A DNA stretch of 64,000 nt from Closterium sp. NIES-65 (lineage: Eukaryota > Streptophyta > Zygnematophyceae > Desmidiales > Closteriaceae): the NCBI GenBank assembly GCA_948144175.1, contig CANXME010002412.1, positions 62,001 through 126,000 of the forward strand, written 5' to 3'. Under the pieces are notes generated by a model. The model did not search any database and was not told the DNA's origin. It saw nothing but the letters and a program-made list of their open reading frames with translations. Both the position numbers and the translations under genes were made by a program. Positions within the stretch are counted from its first letter, which is position 1; every line of letters starts with the position of its first letter. Shown one piece after another: positions 1-11,500 of this stretch.

Positions 1-1559
1 GACCCTTGTTCTTGCAATTTTGCACACGCTAGACCCTTGTTCTTGCAATTTTGCACACGCTAGGCCCTTGTTCTTGCAATTTTACACGTGCTAGGCCCTT
101 GTTCTTGCAATTTTGCACACGCTAGGCCCTTGTTCTTGCAATTTTGCACACGCTAGACCCTTGTTCTTGCAATTTTACACGCGCTAGGCCCTTATTCTTG
201 CAATTTTGCACACGCTAGGCCCTTGTTCTTGCAATTTCGCACACGCTAGACCCTTGTTCTTGCAATGTTGCACACGGTATTCCCTTGTTCTTGCTATTTT
301 GCACACGCTAGGCCCTTGTTCTTGCTTTTTTTGCACACGCTAGGCCATTGTTCTTGCAATTTTGCACACGCTAGGCCATTGTTCTTGCAATTTTGCACAC
401 GCTTGGCACTTGTTCTTGCTATTTTGCACAAGCTAGGCCCTTGTACTTGCTATTTTGCACACGCAAGGCCCTTGTTCTTGCAATTTTCCACACGCTAGGC
501 CCTTGTTCTTGCAATTTTGCACACGCTAGGCCCTTGTTCTTGCAATTTTGCACACGCTAGACCCTTGTTCTTGGAATTTTGCACATGCTAGGCCCTTGTT
601 CTTGCAATTTTGCACACGCTAGACCCTTGTTCTTGCAATTTTGCACACACTTTGGTTTCGTTCTTGCTATTTTGCACATGCTAGACCCTTGCTCTTGCAA
701 TTTTGCACACGCTAGACCCTTGTTCTTGCAATTTTGCACACGCTAGACCCTTGTTCTTGTAATTTTGCACACGCTAGGCCCTTGTTCTTGCAATTTTGCA
801 CACGCTAGGCCCTTGTTCTTGCTATTTTGCACACGCTAGACCCTTGTTCTTGCAATTTTGCACACGCTAGGCCCTTAATCTTGCAATTTTGCACACGCTA
901 GGCCCTTGTTCTTGCTATTTTGCACACGCTAGACCCCTGTCCTTGCAATTTTGCACACGCTAGTCCCTTGTTCTTGCTATTTTGCACACGCTAGACCCTT
1001 GTTCTTGCAATTTTGCACATGCTAGGCCCTTGTTCTTGCAATTTTGCACACGCTAGGCCCTTGTTCTTGCAATTTTGCACACGCTAGGCCCTTGTTCGTG
1101 CTATTTTGCACATGCTAGGCCCTTGTTCTTGCAATTTTGCACACGCTAGACCCTTGTTCTTGTAATTTTGCACACACTTTGCCCTTGTTCTTGCTTTTTT
1201 GCACACGCTAGACCCTTGTTCTTGCAATTGTGCACACACTTTGCCCCTGTTCTTGCTATTTTGCACACGCTAGACCCTTGTTCTTGCAATTTTGCACACG
1301 CTAGGCCCTAGTTCTTGCAATTTTGCACACACTAGGCCCTTGTTCTTGCAATTTTGAACACGCTAGGCCCTTGTTCTTGCAATTTTGCACACGCTAGGCC
1401 ATTGTTCTTGCTATTTTGCACACGCTAGGCCCTTGTTCTTGCAATTTTGCACACGCTAGGCCCTTGTTCTTGGAATTTTGCACACACTAGGCCTTTGTTC
1501 TTGCAATTTTGCACACGCTAGGCCCTTGTTCTTGCAATTTTCCACGCGCTAGGCCCTTG

Positions 1560-4440
1560 TTCTTGCAAGTTTGCACACGCTATTCCCTTGTTCTTGCAAT
1601 TTTGCACACGCTAGACCGTTGTTCTTGCAATTTTGCACATGCTAGGACATTGTTCTTGCAATTTTGCACACGCTAGGCCATTGTTTCTTGCAATTTTGCA
1701 CACGCTAGGCCCTTGTTCTTGCTATTTTGCATTCACTAGACCCTTGTTTTTGCAATTTTGCACACGCTAGGCCCTTGTTCTTGCAATTTTGAACACGTGA
1801 GGCCCTTGTTCTTGCAATTTTGCACACGCTAGGCCCTTGTACTTGCTATTTTGCACACGCTAGGCCCTTGTTCTTGCAATTTTGCACACGCTAGGCCCTT
1901 GTACTTGCTATTTTGCACACGCTAGACCCTTGTTCTTGCAATTTTGCACACGCTAGGCCCTTGTTCTTGCAATTTTGCACACGCTAGGCCCTGGTTCTTA
2001 CAATTTTGCACACACTAGGCCCTTGTTCTTGCAATTTTGCACACGCTAGTCCCTTTTTCATGCAATTTTGCACACGCTAATCCCTTGTTGTTGCAATTTT
2101 GCACACGCTAGACCGTTGTTCTTGCAATTTTGCACACGCTAGGCCATTGTTCTTGCAATTTTGCACACGCTAGGCCATTGTTCGTGCAATTTTGCACACG
2201 CTAGGCCCTTGTTCTTGCTATTTTGCATACACTATACCCTTGTTTTTGCAATTTTGCACACGCTAGGCCTTTGTTCTTGCAATTTTGAACACGTAAGGCC
2301 CTTGTTCTTGCAATTTTGCACACGCTAGGCCCTTGTACTTGCTATTTTGCACACGCTAGACCCTTGTTCTTGCAATTTTGCATATGCTAGGCCCTTGTTC
2401 TTGCAATTTTGCACACGCGAGGCCCTTGTTCTTGCAAGTTTGCACACACTAGGCCCTTGTTCTTGCAATTTTGCACACACTAGGCCCTTGTTCTTGCTAT
2501 TTTGCACACGCTAGACCCTTGTTCTTGCAATTTTGCACATGCTAGGCCCTTGTTCTTGCAATTTTGCACACGCTAGACCCTTGTTCTTGCAATTTTGCAC
2601 ACACTTTGCCCTGGTTCTTGCTATTTTGCACACGCTAGACCCTTGCTCTTGCAATTTTGCACATGCTATGCCCTTGTTCTTGCTATTTTGCACACACTAG
2701 ACCCTTGTTCTTGCAATTTTGCATATGCTAGGCCCTTGTTCTTGCAATTTTGCACACGCGAGGCCCTTGTTCTTGCAAGTTTGCACACACTAGGCCCTTG
2801 TTCTTGCAATTTTGCACACACTAGGCCCTTGTTCTTGCTATTTTGCACACGCTAGACCCTTGTTCTTGCAATTTTGCACATGCTAGGCCCTTGTTCTTGC
2901 AATTTTGCACACGCTAGGCCCTTGTTCTTGCAGTTTTGCACACGCTAGGCCCTTGTTCTTGCTATTTTGCACATGCTAGGCCCTTGTTCTTGCAATTTTG
3001 CACACGCCAGACCCTTGTTGTTGCAATTTTGCACACACTTTGCCCTTGTTCTTGCTATTTTGCACACGCTAGACCCTTGCTCTTGCAATTTTGCACATGC
3101 TATGCCCTTGTTCTTGCTATTTTGCACACACTAGACCCTTGTTCTTGCAATTTTGCACACGCTAGGCGCTTGTTCTTGCAATTTTGCACACGCTAGGCCC
3201 CTGTTCTTGCTTTTTTGCACACGCTAGACCCCTGTTCTTGCAATTTTCCACACGCTAGGCGCTTGTTCTTGCAATTTTGCACACGCTAGGCCCTTGTTCT
3301 TGCAATTTTGCACACGCTAGGCCCTTGTTCTTGCTATTTTGCACACGCTAGACCCTTGTTCTTGCAATTTTGCACATGCTGGGCCCTTGTTCTTGCAATT
3401 TTGCACATGCTAGGCCCTTGTTCTTGCAATTTTGCACATGCTAGGCCCTTCTTCTTGCAATGTTGCACATGCTAGGTCCTTGTTCTTGCAATTTTGCACA
3501 CGCTAGACCCTTGTTCTTGGAATTTTGCACACACTTTGCCCTTGTTCTTGCTATTTTGCACACGCTACACCCTTGCTTTAGCAATTTTGCACTCGCTATG
3601 CCCTTGTTCTTGCAATTTTACACGCGCTAGGCCCTTATTCTTGCAATTTTGCACACGCTAGGCCCTTGTTCTTGCAATTTCGCACACACTAGACCCTTGT
3701 TCTTGCAATTTTGCACACGCTATTCACTTGTTCTTGCTATTTTGCACACGCTAGGCCCTTGTTCTTGCTATTTTGCACACACTAGGCCCTTGTTCTTGCA
3801 ATTTTGCACACGCTAGGCCCTTGTTCTTGCAATTTTGCACACACTAATCCCTTGTTCTTGCAATTTTGCACACGCTAGACCGTTGTTCTTGCAATTTTGC
3901 ACACGCTAGGCCATTGTTCTTGCAATTTTGCACACGCTAGGCCATTGTTCTTGCAATTTTGCACACGCTAGGCCCTTGTTCTTGCTATTTTGCATACACT
4001 AGACCCTTGTTTTTGCAATTTTGCACACGCTAGGCCCTTGTTCTTGCAATTTTGAACATGCGAGGCCCTTGTTCTTGCAATTTTGCACACGGTAGGCCCT
4101 TGTACTTGCTATTTTGCACACGCTAGACCCTTGTTCTTGCAATTTTGCACACGCTAGGCCCTTGTTCTTGCAATTTTGCACACGCTAGGCCCTGGTTCTT
4201 GCAATTTTGCACACACTAGGCCCTTGTTCTTGCAATTTTGCACACGCTAGGCCCTTGTTCTTGCAATTTTGCACACGCTAATCCCTTGTTCTTGCAATTT
4301 TGCACACGCTAGACCGTTGTTCTTGCAATTTTGCACACGCTAGGCCATTGTTCTTGCAATTTTGCACACGCTAGGCCATTGTTCTTGCAATTTTGCACAC
4401 GCTAGGCCCTTGTTCTTGCTATTTTGCATACACTAGACCC
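1560..4440. repeat. Repeated 31-mer blocks marked by AGACCGTTG
   Basis: A short run of monomers carrying CTAATCCC or CTATTCCC, then AGACCGTTG, then AGGCCATTG, recurs four times. AGACCG lies near 1,614, 2,110, 3,877 and 4,311. The intervals are about 16, 57 and 14 monomers, all close to whole multiples of 31 bp, as expected from unequal exchange within one array. A second marker block (CTTCTTGCAATGTTGC followed by CACACTTTGCCC and GCTTTAGC) appears at about 3,451-3,590 and again at 4,691-4,830, exactly 1,240 bp or 40 monomers apart. Confidence 0.8.
2366..3140. repeat. Local tandem duplication, 341-434 bp
   Basis: The variant GCATATGC followed by CACACGCGAGG and GCAAGTTTGC occurs at 2,380 and 2,721, 341 bp (11 monomers) apart. 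The downstream marker GCTATGCCC occurs at 2,665 and 3,099, 434 bp (14 monomers) apart, so the second copy has gained three monomers. Confidence 0.8.
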
Positions 4441-5319
4441 TTGTTTTTGTAATTTTGCACACGCTAGGCCCTTGTTCTTGCAATTTTGCACACGCGAGGC
4501 CCTTGTTCTTGCACGTTTGCACACGCTAGGCCCTTGTTCTTGCAATTTTGCACACGCTAGGCCCTTGTTCTTGCTATTTTGCACACGCTAGGCGCTTGTT
4601 CTTGCAACTTTGCACACGCTAGGCCCTTGTTCTTGCAATTTTGCACACGCTAGACCCCTGTTCTTGCAATTTTGCACATGCTAGGCCCTTCTTCTTGCAA
4701 TGTTGCACATGCTAGGTCCTTGTTCTTGCAATTTTGCACACGCTAGACCCTTGTTCTTGCAATTTTGCACACACTTTGCCCTTGTTCTTGCTATTTTGCA
4801 CACGCTACACCCTTGCTTTAGCAATTTTGCACACGCTATGCCATTGTTCTTGCTATTTTGCACACACTAGACCCTTGTTCTTGCAATTTTGCACACGCTA
4901 GGCCCTTATTCTTGCAATTTTGCACACGCTAGGCCCTTGTTCTTGCTATTTTGCACACGCTAGACCCCTGTTCTTGCAATTTTGCACACGCTAGGCCCTT
5001 GTTCTTGCTATTTTGCACACGCTAGACCGTTGTTCTTGCAATTTTGCACAAGCTAGGCCCTTGTTCTTGCAATTTTGCACACGCTAGGCACTTGTTCTTG
5101 CAATTTTACACATGCTAGGCCCTTCTTGCAATTTTCCACACGCTAGACCCTTGTTCTTGCAATTTTGCACACGCTAGACCCTTGTTCTTGCAATTTTGCA
5201 CATGCTATGCCCCTGTTCTTGCTATTTTGCACACGCTAGACCCTTGTTCTTGCAATTTTGCACACGCTAGGCCCTTGTTCTTGCAATTTTGCACACGCTA
5301 GGCCCTTGTTCTTGCAATT

Positions 5320-8010
5320 TTGCAAACGCTAGGCCCTTGTTCTTGCTATTTTGCACACGCTAGACCCTTTTTCTTGCAATTTTGAACACGCTATGCCCTT
5401 GTTCTTGCTATTTTGCACAGGCTAGGCCCTTGTTCTTGCAATTTTGCACACGCTAGGCCCTTGTTCTTGCAATTTTGCACACGCTAGGCCCTTGTTCTTG
5501 CAATTTTGAACACACTATGCCCTTGTTCTTGCAATTTTGCACACGCAAGGCCCTTGTACTTGCTATTTTGCACACGCTAGGCCCTTGTTCTTGCAATTTT
5601 GCACACGCTAGGTCCTTGTTCTTGCAATTTTGCACACGCTAGGCTCTTGTTCTTGCAATTTTGCACACGCTAGGCCCTTGTTGTTGCAATTTTGCACACG
5701 CTAGGCCCTTGTACTTGCTATTTTGCACACGCTAGGCCCTTGTTCTTGCTATTTTGCACACGCTAGGCCCTTGTTCTTGCAATTTTGAACACACTATGCC
5801 CTTGTTCTTGCAATTTTGCACACGCAAGGCCCTTGTACTTGCTATTTTGCACACGCTAGGCCCTTGTTCTTGCAATTTTGCACACGCTAGGTCCTTGTTC
5901 TTGCAATTTTGCACACGCTAGGCCCTTGTTCTTGCAATTTTGCACACGCTAGGCCCTTGTTGTTGCAATTTTGCACACGCTAGGCCCTTGTTCTTGCTAT
6001 TTTGCACACGCTACACCCTTGTTCATGCAATTTTGCACACGCTAGGCCCTTGTTCTAGCAATTTTGCACACGCTAGGCCCTTGTTCTTGCTATTTTGCAC
6101 ACGCTAGACCCTTGTTCTTGCAATTTTGCACACGCTAGGCCCTTGTTCTTGCAATTTTGCACACGCTAGGCCCTTGTTCTTGCTATTTTGCACACGCTAG
6201 ACCCTTGTTCTTGCAATTTTGCACACGCTAGGCCCTTGTTTTTGCTATTTCGCACACGATAGCCCCTTTTTCTTGCTATTTTGCACACACTAGGCCCTTG
6301 TTCTTGCAATTTTGCACACACTAGGCCCTTGTTCCTGAAATTTTGCACACGCTAGGCCCTTGTTCTTGCAATTTTGCACACGCTAGGCCCTTGTTCTTGC
6401 AATTTTTCACACGCTAGGCCCTTGTTCTGTCTATTTTGCACACTCTAGGCCCTTGTTCTTGCAATTTTGCACACGCTATGCCCTTATTCTTGCTATTTCG
6501 CACACGCTAGGCCCTTGTTCTTGCAATTTTGCACACGCTAGGCCCTTGTTCTTGCAATTTTGCACACGCTAGGCCCTTGTTCTTGCAATTTTGGACACGC
6601 TAGTCTCTTGTTCTTGCTATTTTGCACACGCTAGACCCTTGTTCTTGCAATTTTGCACACGCTAGGCCCTTGTTCTTGCAATTTTGCACACACTAGGCCC
6701 TTGTTCTTGCAATTTTCCACACGCTAGGCCCTTGTTCTTGCAATTTTGCACACGCTAGGCCCTTGTTCTTGCAATTTTGCACACGCTCTGCCCTTGTTCT
6801 TGCAATTTTGCACACGCTATGCCCTTGTTCTTGCTATTTTGCACACGCTAAACCCATGTTCTTGCAATTTTGCACACGCTAGGCCCTTGTTCTTGCAATT
6901 TTGAACACGCTAGGCCCTTGTTCTTGCAATTTTGCAAACGCTAGGCCCTTGTTCTTGCTATTTTGCACACGCTAGACCCTTTTTCTTGCAATTTTGAACA
7001 CGTTATGCCCTTGTTCTTGCTATTTTGCACAGGCTAGACCCTTGTTCTTGCAATTTTGCACACGCTAGGCCCTTGTACTTGCAATTTTGCACACGCTAGG
7101 CCCTTGTTCTTGCAATTTTGAACACGCTATGCCCTTGTTCTTGCAATTTTGCACACGCTAGGCCCTTGTACTTGCTATTTTGCACACGCTAGGCCCTTGT
7201 TCTTGCAATTTTGCACACGCTAGGTCCTTGTTCTTGCAATTTTGCACACGCTAGGCCCTTGTTCTTGCAATTTTGCACACGCTAGGCCCTTGTTGTTGCA
7301 ATTTTGCACACGCAAGGCCCTTCTTCTTGCTATTTTGCACACGCTACACCCTTGTTCTTGCAATTTTGCACACGCTAGGCCCTTGTTCTAGCAATTTTGC
7401 ACACGCTAGGCCCTTGTTCTTGCTATTTTGCACACGCTAGACCCTTGTTGTTGCAATTTTGCACACGCTAGGCCCTTGTTCTTGCAATTTTGCACACGCT
7501 AGGCCCTTGTTCTTGCAATTTTGCACACGCTAGACCCTTGTTCTTGCAATTTTGCACACGCTAGGCCCTTGTTCTTGCTATTTCGCACACGCTAGCCCCT
7601 TTTTCATGCTATTTTGCACACACTAGGCCCTTGTTCTTGCAATTTTGCACACACTAGGCCCTTGTTCCTGAAATTTTGCACACGCTAGGCCCTTGTTCTT
7701 GCAAACGGCACACGCTATGCCCTTGTTCTTGCTATTTCGCACACGCTAGGCCCTTGTTCTTGCAATTTTGCACACGCTAGGCCCTTGTTCTTGCAATTTT
7801 GCACACGCTAGGCCCTTGTTCTTGCAATTTTGGACACGCTAGTCTCTTGTTCTTGCTATTTTGCACACGCTAGACCCTTGTTCTTGCAATTTTGCACACG
7901 CTATGCCCTTGTTCTTGCAATTTTGGACACGCTAGTCTCTTGTTCTTGCTATTTTGCACACGCTAGACCCTTGTTCTTGCAATTTTGCACACGCTATGCC
8001 CTTGTTCTTG
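5320..8010. repeat. Diverged segmental duplication, about 1.33 kb (43 monomers)
   Basis: Marker monomers appear in the same order in two blocks: GCAAACGC (5,332 and 6,934), CTACACCC (6,011 and 7,344), TTTCGCACACG with CTAGCCCC, and GGACACGCTAGTCTC (6,593 and 7,925). The last two thirds keep an offset of 1,332-1,333 bp, which is 43 monomers. The 5' part is offset further because the 279-bp duplication lies in the first copy. Within the second copy the GGACACGCTAGTCTC monomer is itself duplicated 93 bp apart (7,832 and 7,925). Confidence 0.7.
5440..5998. repeat. Local tandem duplication, 279 bp (9 monomers)
   Basis: Nine consecutive monomers, carrying TTGAACACACTATG, CACGCAAGG, TTGTACTTGC, CTAGGTCC and TTGTTGTTGC in that order, are present twice. 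CTAGGTCC lies near 5,608 and 5,887, an offset of exactly 279 bp. Confidence 0.85.
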
Positions 8011-8599
8011 CAATTTTGCACACGCTAGGCCCTTGTTCTTGCAATTTTGCACATGCTAGACCCTTGTTCTTTTTATTTTGCACACGCTTGGCCCTTGTTA
8101 TTGCAATTTCGCGAACGCTAGGCCCTTGTTCTTGTTTTTTGCACATGCTAGGCCCTTGCTCTTGCTATTTTGCACTTGCTAGGCCCTTGTTCTTGCAAAT
8201 TTGCACACGCTAGGCCCTTGTTCTTGCTTTTTTGCACACGCTAGGCCCTTGTTCTTTTTATTTTGCACACGCATTTGCACATGCTAGGCCCTTATTCTTG
8301 CTATTTTGCACACGCTATGCCCTTGTTCTTTTTATTTTGCACACGCTAGCCCCTTGTTCTTGCAATTTTGCACATGCTAGACCCTTGTTTTTTTTTTTTT
8401 GCACATGCTAGGCCCTTGTTCTTGCTATTTCGCGAAAGCTAGGTCCTTGTTCTTGATTTTTTGCACACGCTAGGCCCTTGCTCTTGCTATTTTGCACTTG
8501 CTAGGCCCTTGTTCTTGCAATTTCGCACGCGCTAGGCCCTTGTTCTTGCAATTTTGCACACGCTAGGCCCTTGTTCTTGCAATTTTGCACACGCTAGGC

Positions 8600-11500
8600 C
8601 CTTGTTCTTTTTATTTTGCACACGCTAGGCTTTTATTCTTGCTATTTTGCACACGCTATGCCCGTGTTCTTTTTATTCTGCACATGCTTGGCCCTTGTTC
8701 TTGCAATTTTGCACATGCTAGACCCTTGTTCTTTTTATTTTGCACACGCTAGGCCCTTGTTCTTGCTATTTTGCACATGCTAGGCCCTTGTTCTTGCAAT
8801 TTTGCACACGCTAGGCCCTTGTTCTTTTTATTTTGCATACGCTATTTCTTTGTTCTTTTTATTTTGCACACGCTAGGCCCTTGTTCTTGCTATTCTGCGA
8901 ACGCTAGGCCCTTGCTCTTGATTTTTTGCACACGCTAGGCCCTTGTTCTTTATATTTTGCACACGCTAGGCCCTTGTTCTTGCAATTTTGCACACGCTAG
9001 GACCTTGTTCTTGCAATTTTGCACACGATAGGCCGTTGTTCTTTTTATTTTGCACACCCTAGGCCCTTGTTCTTTTTATCTTGCACACGCTAGGCCCTTG
9101 TTCTTGCTATTTTGCACACGCTATGCCCTTGTTCTTTTTTTTTTGCACACACTAGGCCCTTGTTCTTGCAATTTTTCACATGCTAGACCCTTGTTTTCTT
9201 TATTTTGCACACGCTAGGCCCTTGTTCTTGCTATTTCGCGAACGCTAGGCCCTTTATATTGATTTTTTGCACACGCTAGCCCTTGCTCTTGCTACTTTGC
9301 GCTCGCTAGGCCCTTGTTCTTGCAATTTTGCACATGCTAGGCCCTTGTTCTTTTTATTTTGCACACGCTAGGCCCTTGTTCTTGCTATTTTGCACACGCT
9401 ATGACTTGTTCTTTTTATTTTGCACACGCTAGGCCCTTGTTCTTGCAATTTTGCACATGCTAGACCCTTGTTCTTTTTTTTTTGCACATGCTAGGCCCTT
9501 GTTCTTGCTATTTCGCGAACGCTAGGTCCTTGTTCTTGATTTTTAGCACACGCTAGGCCCTTGCTCTTGCTATTTTGCACTTGCTAGGCCCTTGTTCTTG
9601 CAATTTTGCACGCGCTAGGCCCTTGTTCTTGCAATTTTGCACACGCTAGGCCCTTGTTCTTGCAATTTTGCACACGCTAGGCCCTTGTTCTTTTTATTTT
9701 GCACACGCTAGGCTCTTATTCTTGCTATTTTGCACACGCTATGCCTGTGTTCTTTTTATTTTGCACATGCTTGGCCCTTGTTCTTGCAATTTTGCACATG
9801 CTAGACCCTTGTTCTTTTTATTTTGCACACGCTAGGCCCTTGTTCTTGCTATTTTGCACATGCTAGGCCCTTGTTCTTGCAATTTTGCACACGCTAGGCC
9901 CTTGTTCTTTTTATTTTGCATACGCTAGGCCCTTGTTCTTTTTATTTTGCACACGCTAGGCCCTTGTTCTTGCTATTTTGCGAACGCTAGGCCCTTGTTC
10001 TTGATTTTTTGCACACGCTAGGCCCTTGTTCTTTTTATTTTGCACACGCTAGGCCCTTGTTCTTGCAATTTTGCACACGCTAGGCCCTTGTTCTTGCAAT
10101 TTTGCGCACGCTAGGCCCTTGTTCTTGCAATTTTGCACACGCTAGGCCCTTGTTCTTTTTATTTTGCACACGCTAGGCCCTTGTTCTTGCTATTTTGCAC
10201 ATGCTAGACCCTTGTTCTTTTTTTTTTTGCACATGCTAGGCCCTTGTTCTTGCTATTTCGCGAATGCTAGGTCCTTGTTCTTGATTTTTAGCACACGCTA
10301 GGCCCTTGCTCTTGCTATTTTGCACTTGCTAGGCCCTTGTTCTTGCAATTTTGCACGCGCTAGGCCCTTGTTCTTGCAAATTTGCACACGCTAGGCCCTT
10401 GTTCTTGCAATTTTGCACACGCTAGGCCCTTGTTCTTTTTATTTTGCACACGCTAGGCTCTTATTCTTGCTATTTTGCACAAGCTATGCCCGTGTTCTTT
10501 TTATTTTGCACATGCTTGGCCCTTGTTCTTGCAATTTTGCACATGCTAGACCCTTGTTCTTTTTATTTTGCACACGCTAGGCCCTTGTTCTTGCTATTTT
10601 GCACATGCTAGGCCCTTGTTCTTGCAATTTTGCACACGCTAGGCCCTTGTTCTTTTTATTTTGCATACGCTAGGCCCTTGTTCTTTTTATTTTGCACACG
10701 TTAGGCCCTTGTTCTTGCTATTTTGCGAACGCTAGGCCCTTGTTCTTGATTTTTTGCACACGCTAGGCCCTTGTTCTTTTTATTTTGCGACCGCTAGGCC
10801 CTTGTTCTTGCAATTTTGCACACGCTAGGACCTTGTTCTTGCAATTTTGCACACGATAGGCCGTTGTTCTTTTTATTTTGCACACGCTAGGCCCTTGCTC
10901 TTGCTATTTTGCACTCGCTAGGCCCTTGTTATTTTTATTTTGCACACGCTAGGTCCTTGTTCTTTTTATTTTGCACACGCAAGGCCCTTGTTCTTTTTAT
11001 TTTGCACACGCTAGGCCCTTGTTCTTGCTATTTTGCACACACTATGCCCTTGTTCTTCTTATTTTGCACACGCTAGGCCCTTGTTCTTGCAATTTTGCAC
11101 ATGCTAGACCCTTGTTCTCTTTATTTTGCTTAGCTAGGCCCTTGTTCTTGCTATTTCGCGAATGCTAGGTCCTTGTTCTTGGTTTCTTGCACACGCTAGG
11201 CCCTTGCTCTTGCTATTTTGCACTTGCTAGGCCCTTATTCTTGCAATTTTGCACACGCTAGGCCCTTGTTCTTGCAATTTTGCACACGTTAGGCCCTTGT
11301 TCTTTTTATTTTGCACAGGCTAAGCCCTTGTTCTTGCTATTTTGCACACGCCATGCCCTTGTTCTTTTTATTTTGCACACGCTTGGCCCTTGTTCTTGCA
11401 ATTTTGCACATGCTAGACCCTTGTTCTTTTTATTTTGCACACGCTTGGCCCTTGTTATTGCAATTTCGCGAACGCTAGACCCTTGTTCTTGTTTTTTGCA

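Larger units (their letters stand above)
1..8064 (+). repeat. 31-bp satellite array, left simple domain
   Basis: This is a head-to-tail array of a 31-bp monomer, about 260 copies. A typical monomer is 111-141, with the core GCACACGCTAGG, then CCCTTGTTCTTGC and a short T tract. Its GC content is about 48 percent. In this domain the second half ends almost only in TTGCAA or TTGCTA; the TTTTTATTTT subtype seen after 8,065 is absent. Common changes are TAGG to TAGA, CACACGC to CACATGC or CACACTT, and TTGCAC to TTGAAC. Single length errors occur, for example a 28-bp monomer near 5,120 and a damaged one near 7,700 (GCAAACGGCACACGC). In each forward frame TAG falls once per 93 bp, so frames longer than about 31 codons exist only where the TAG has mutated. 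No gene is present. Confidence 0.97.
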
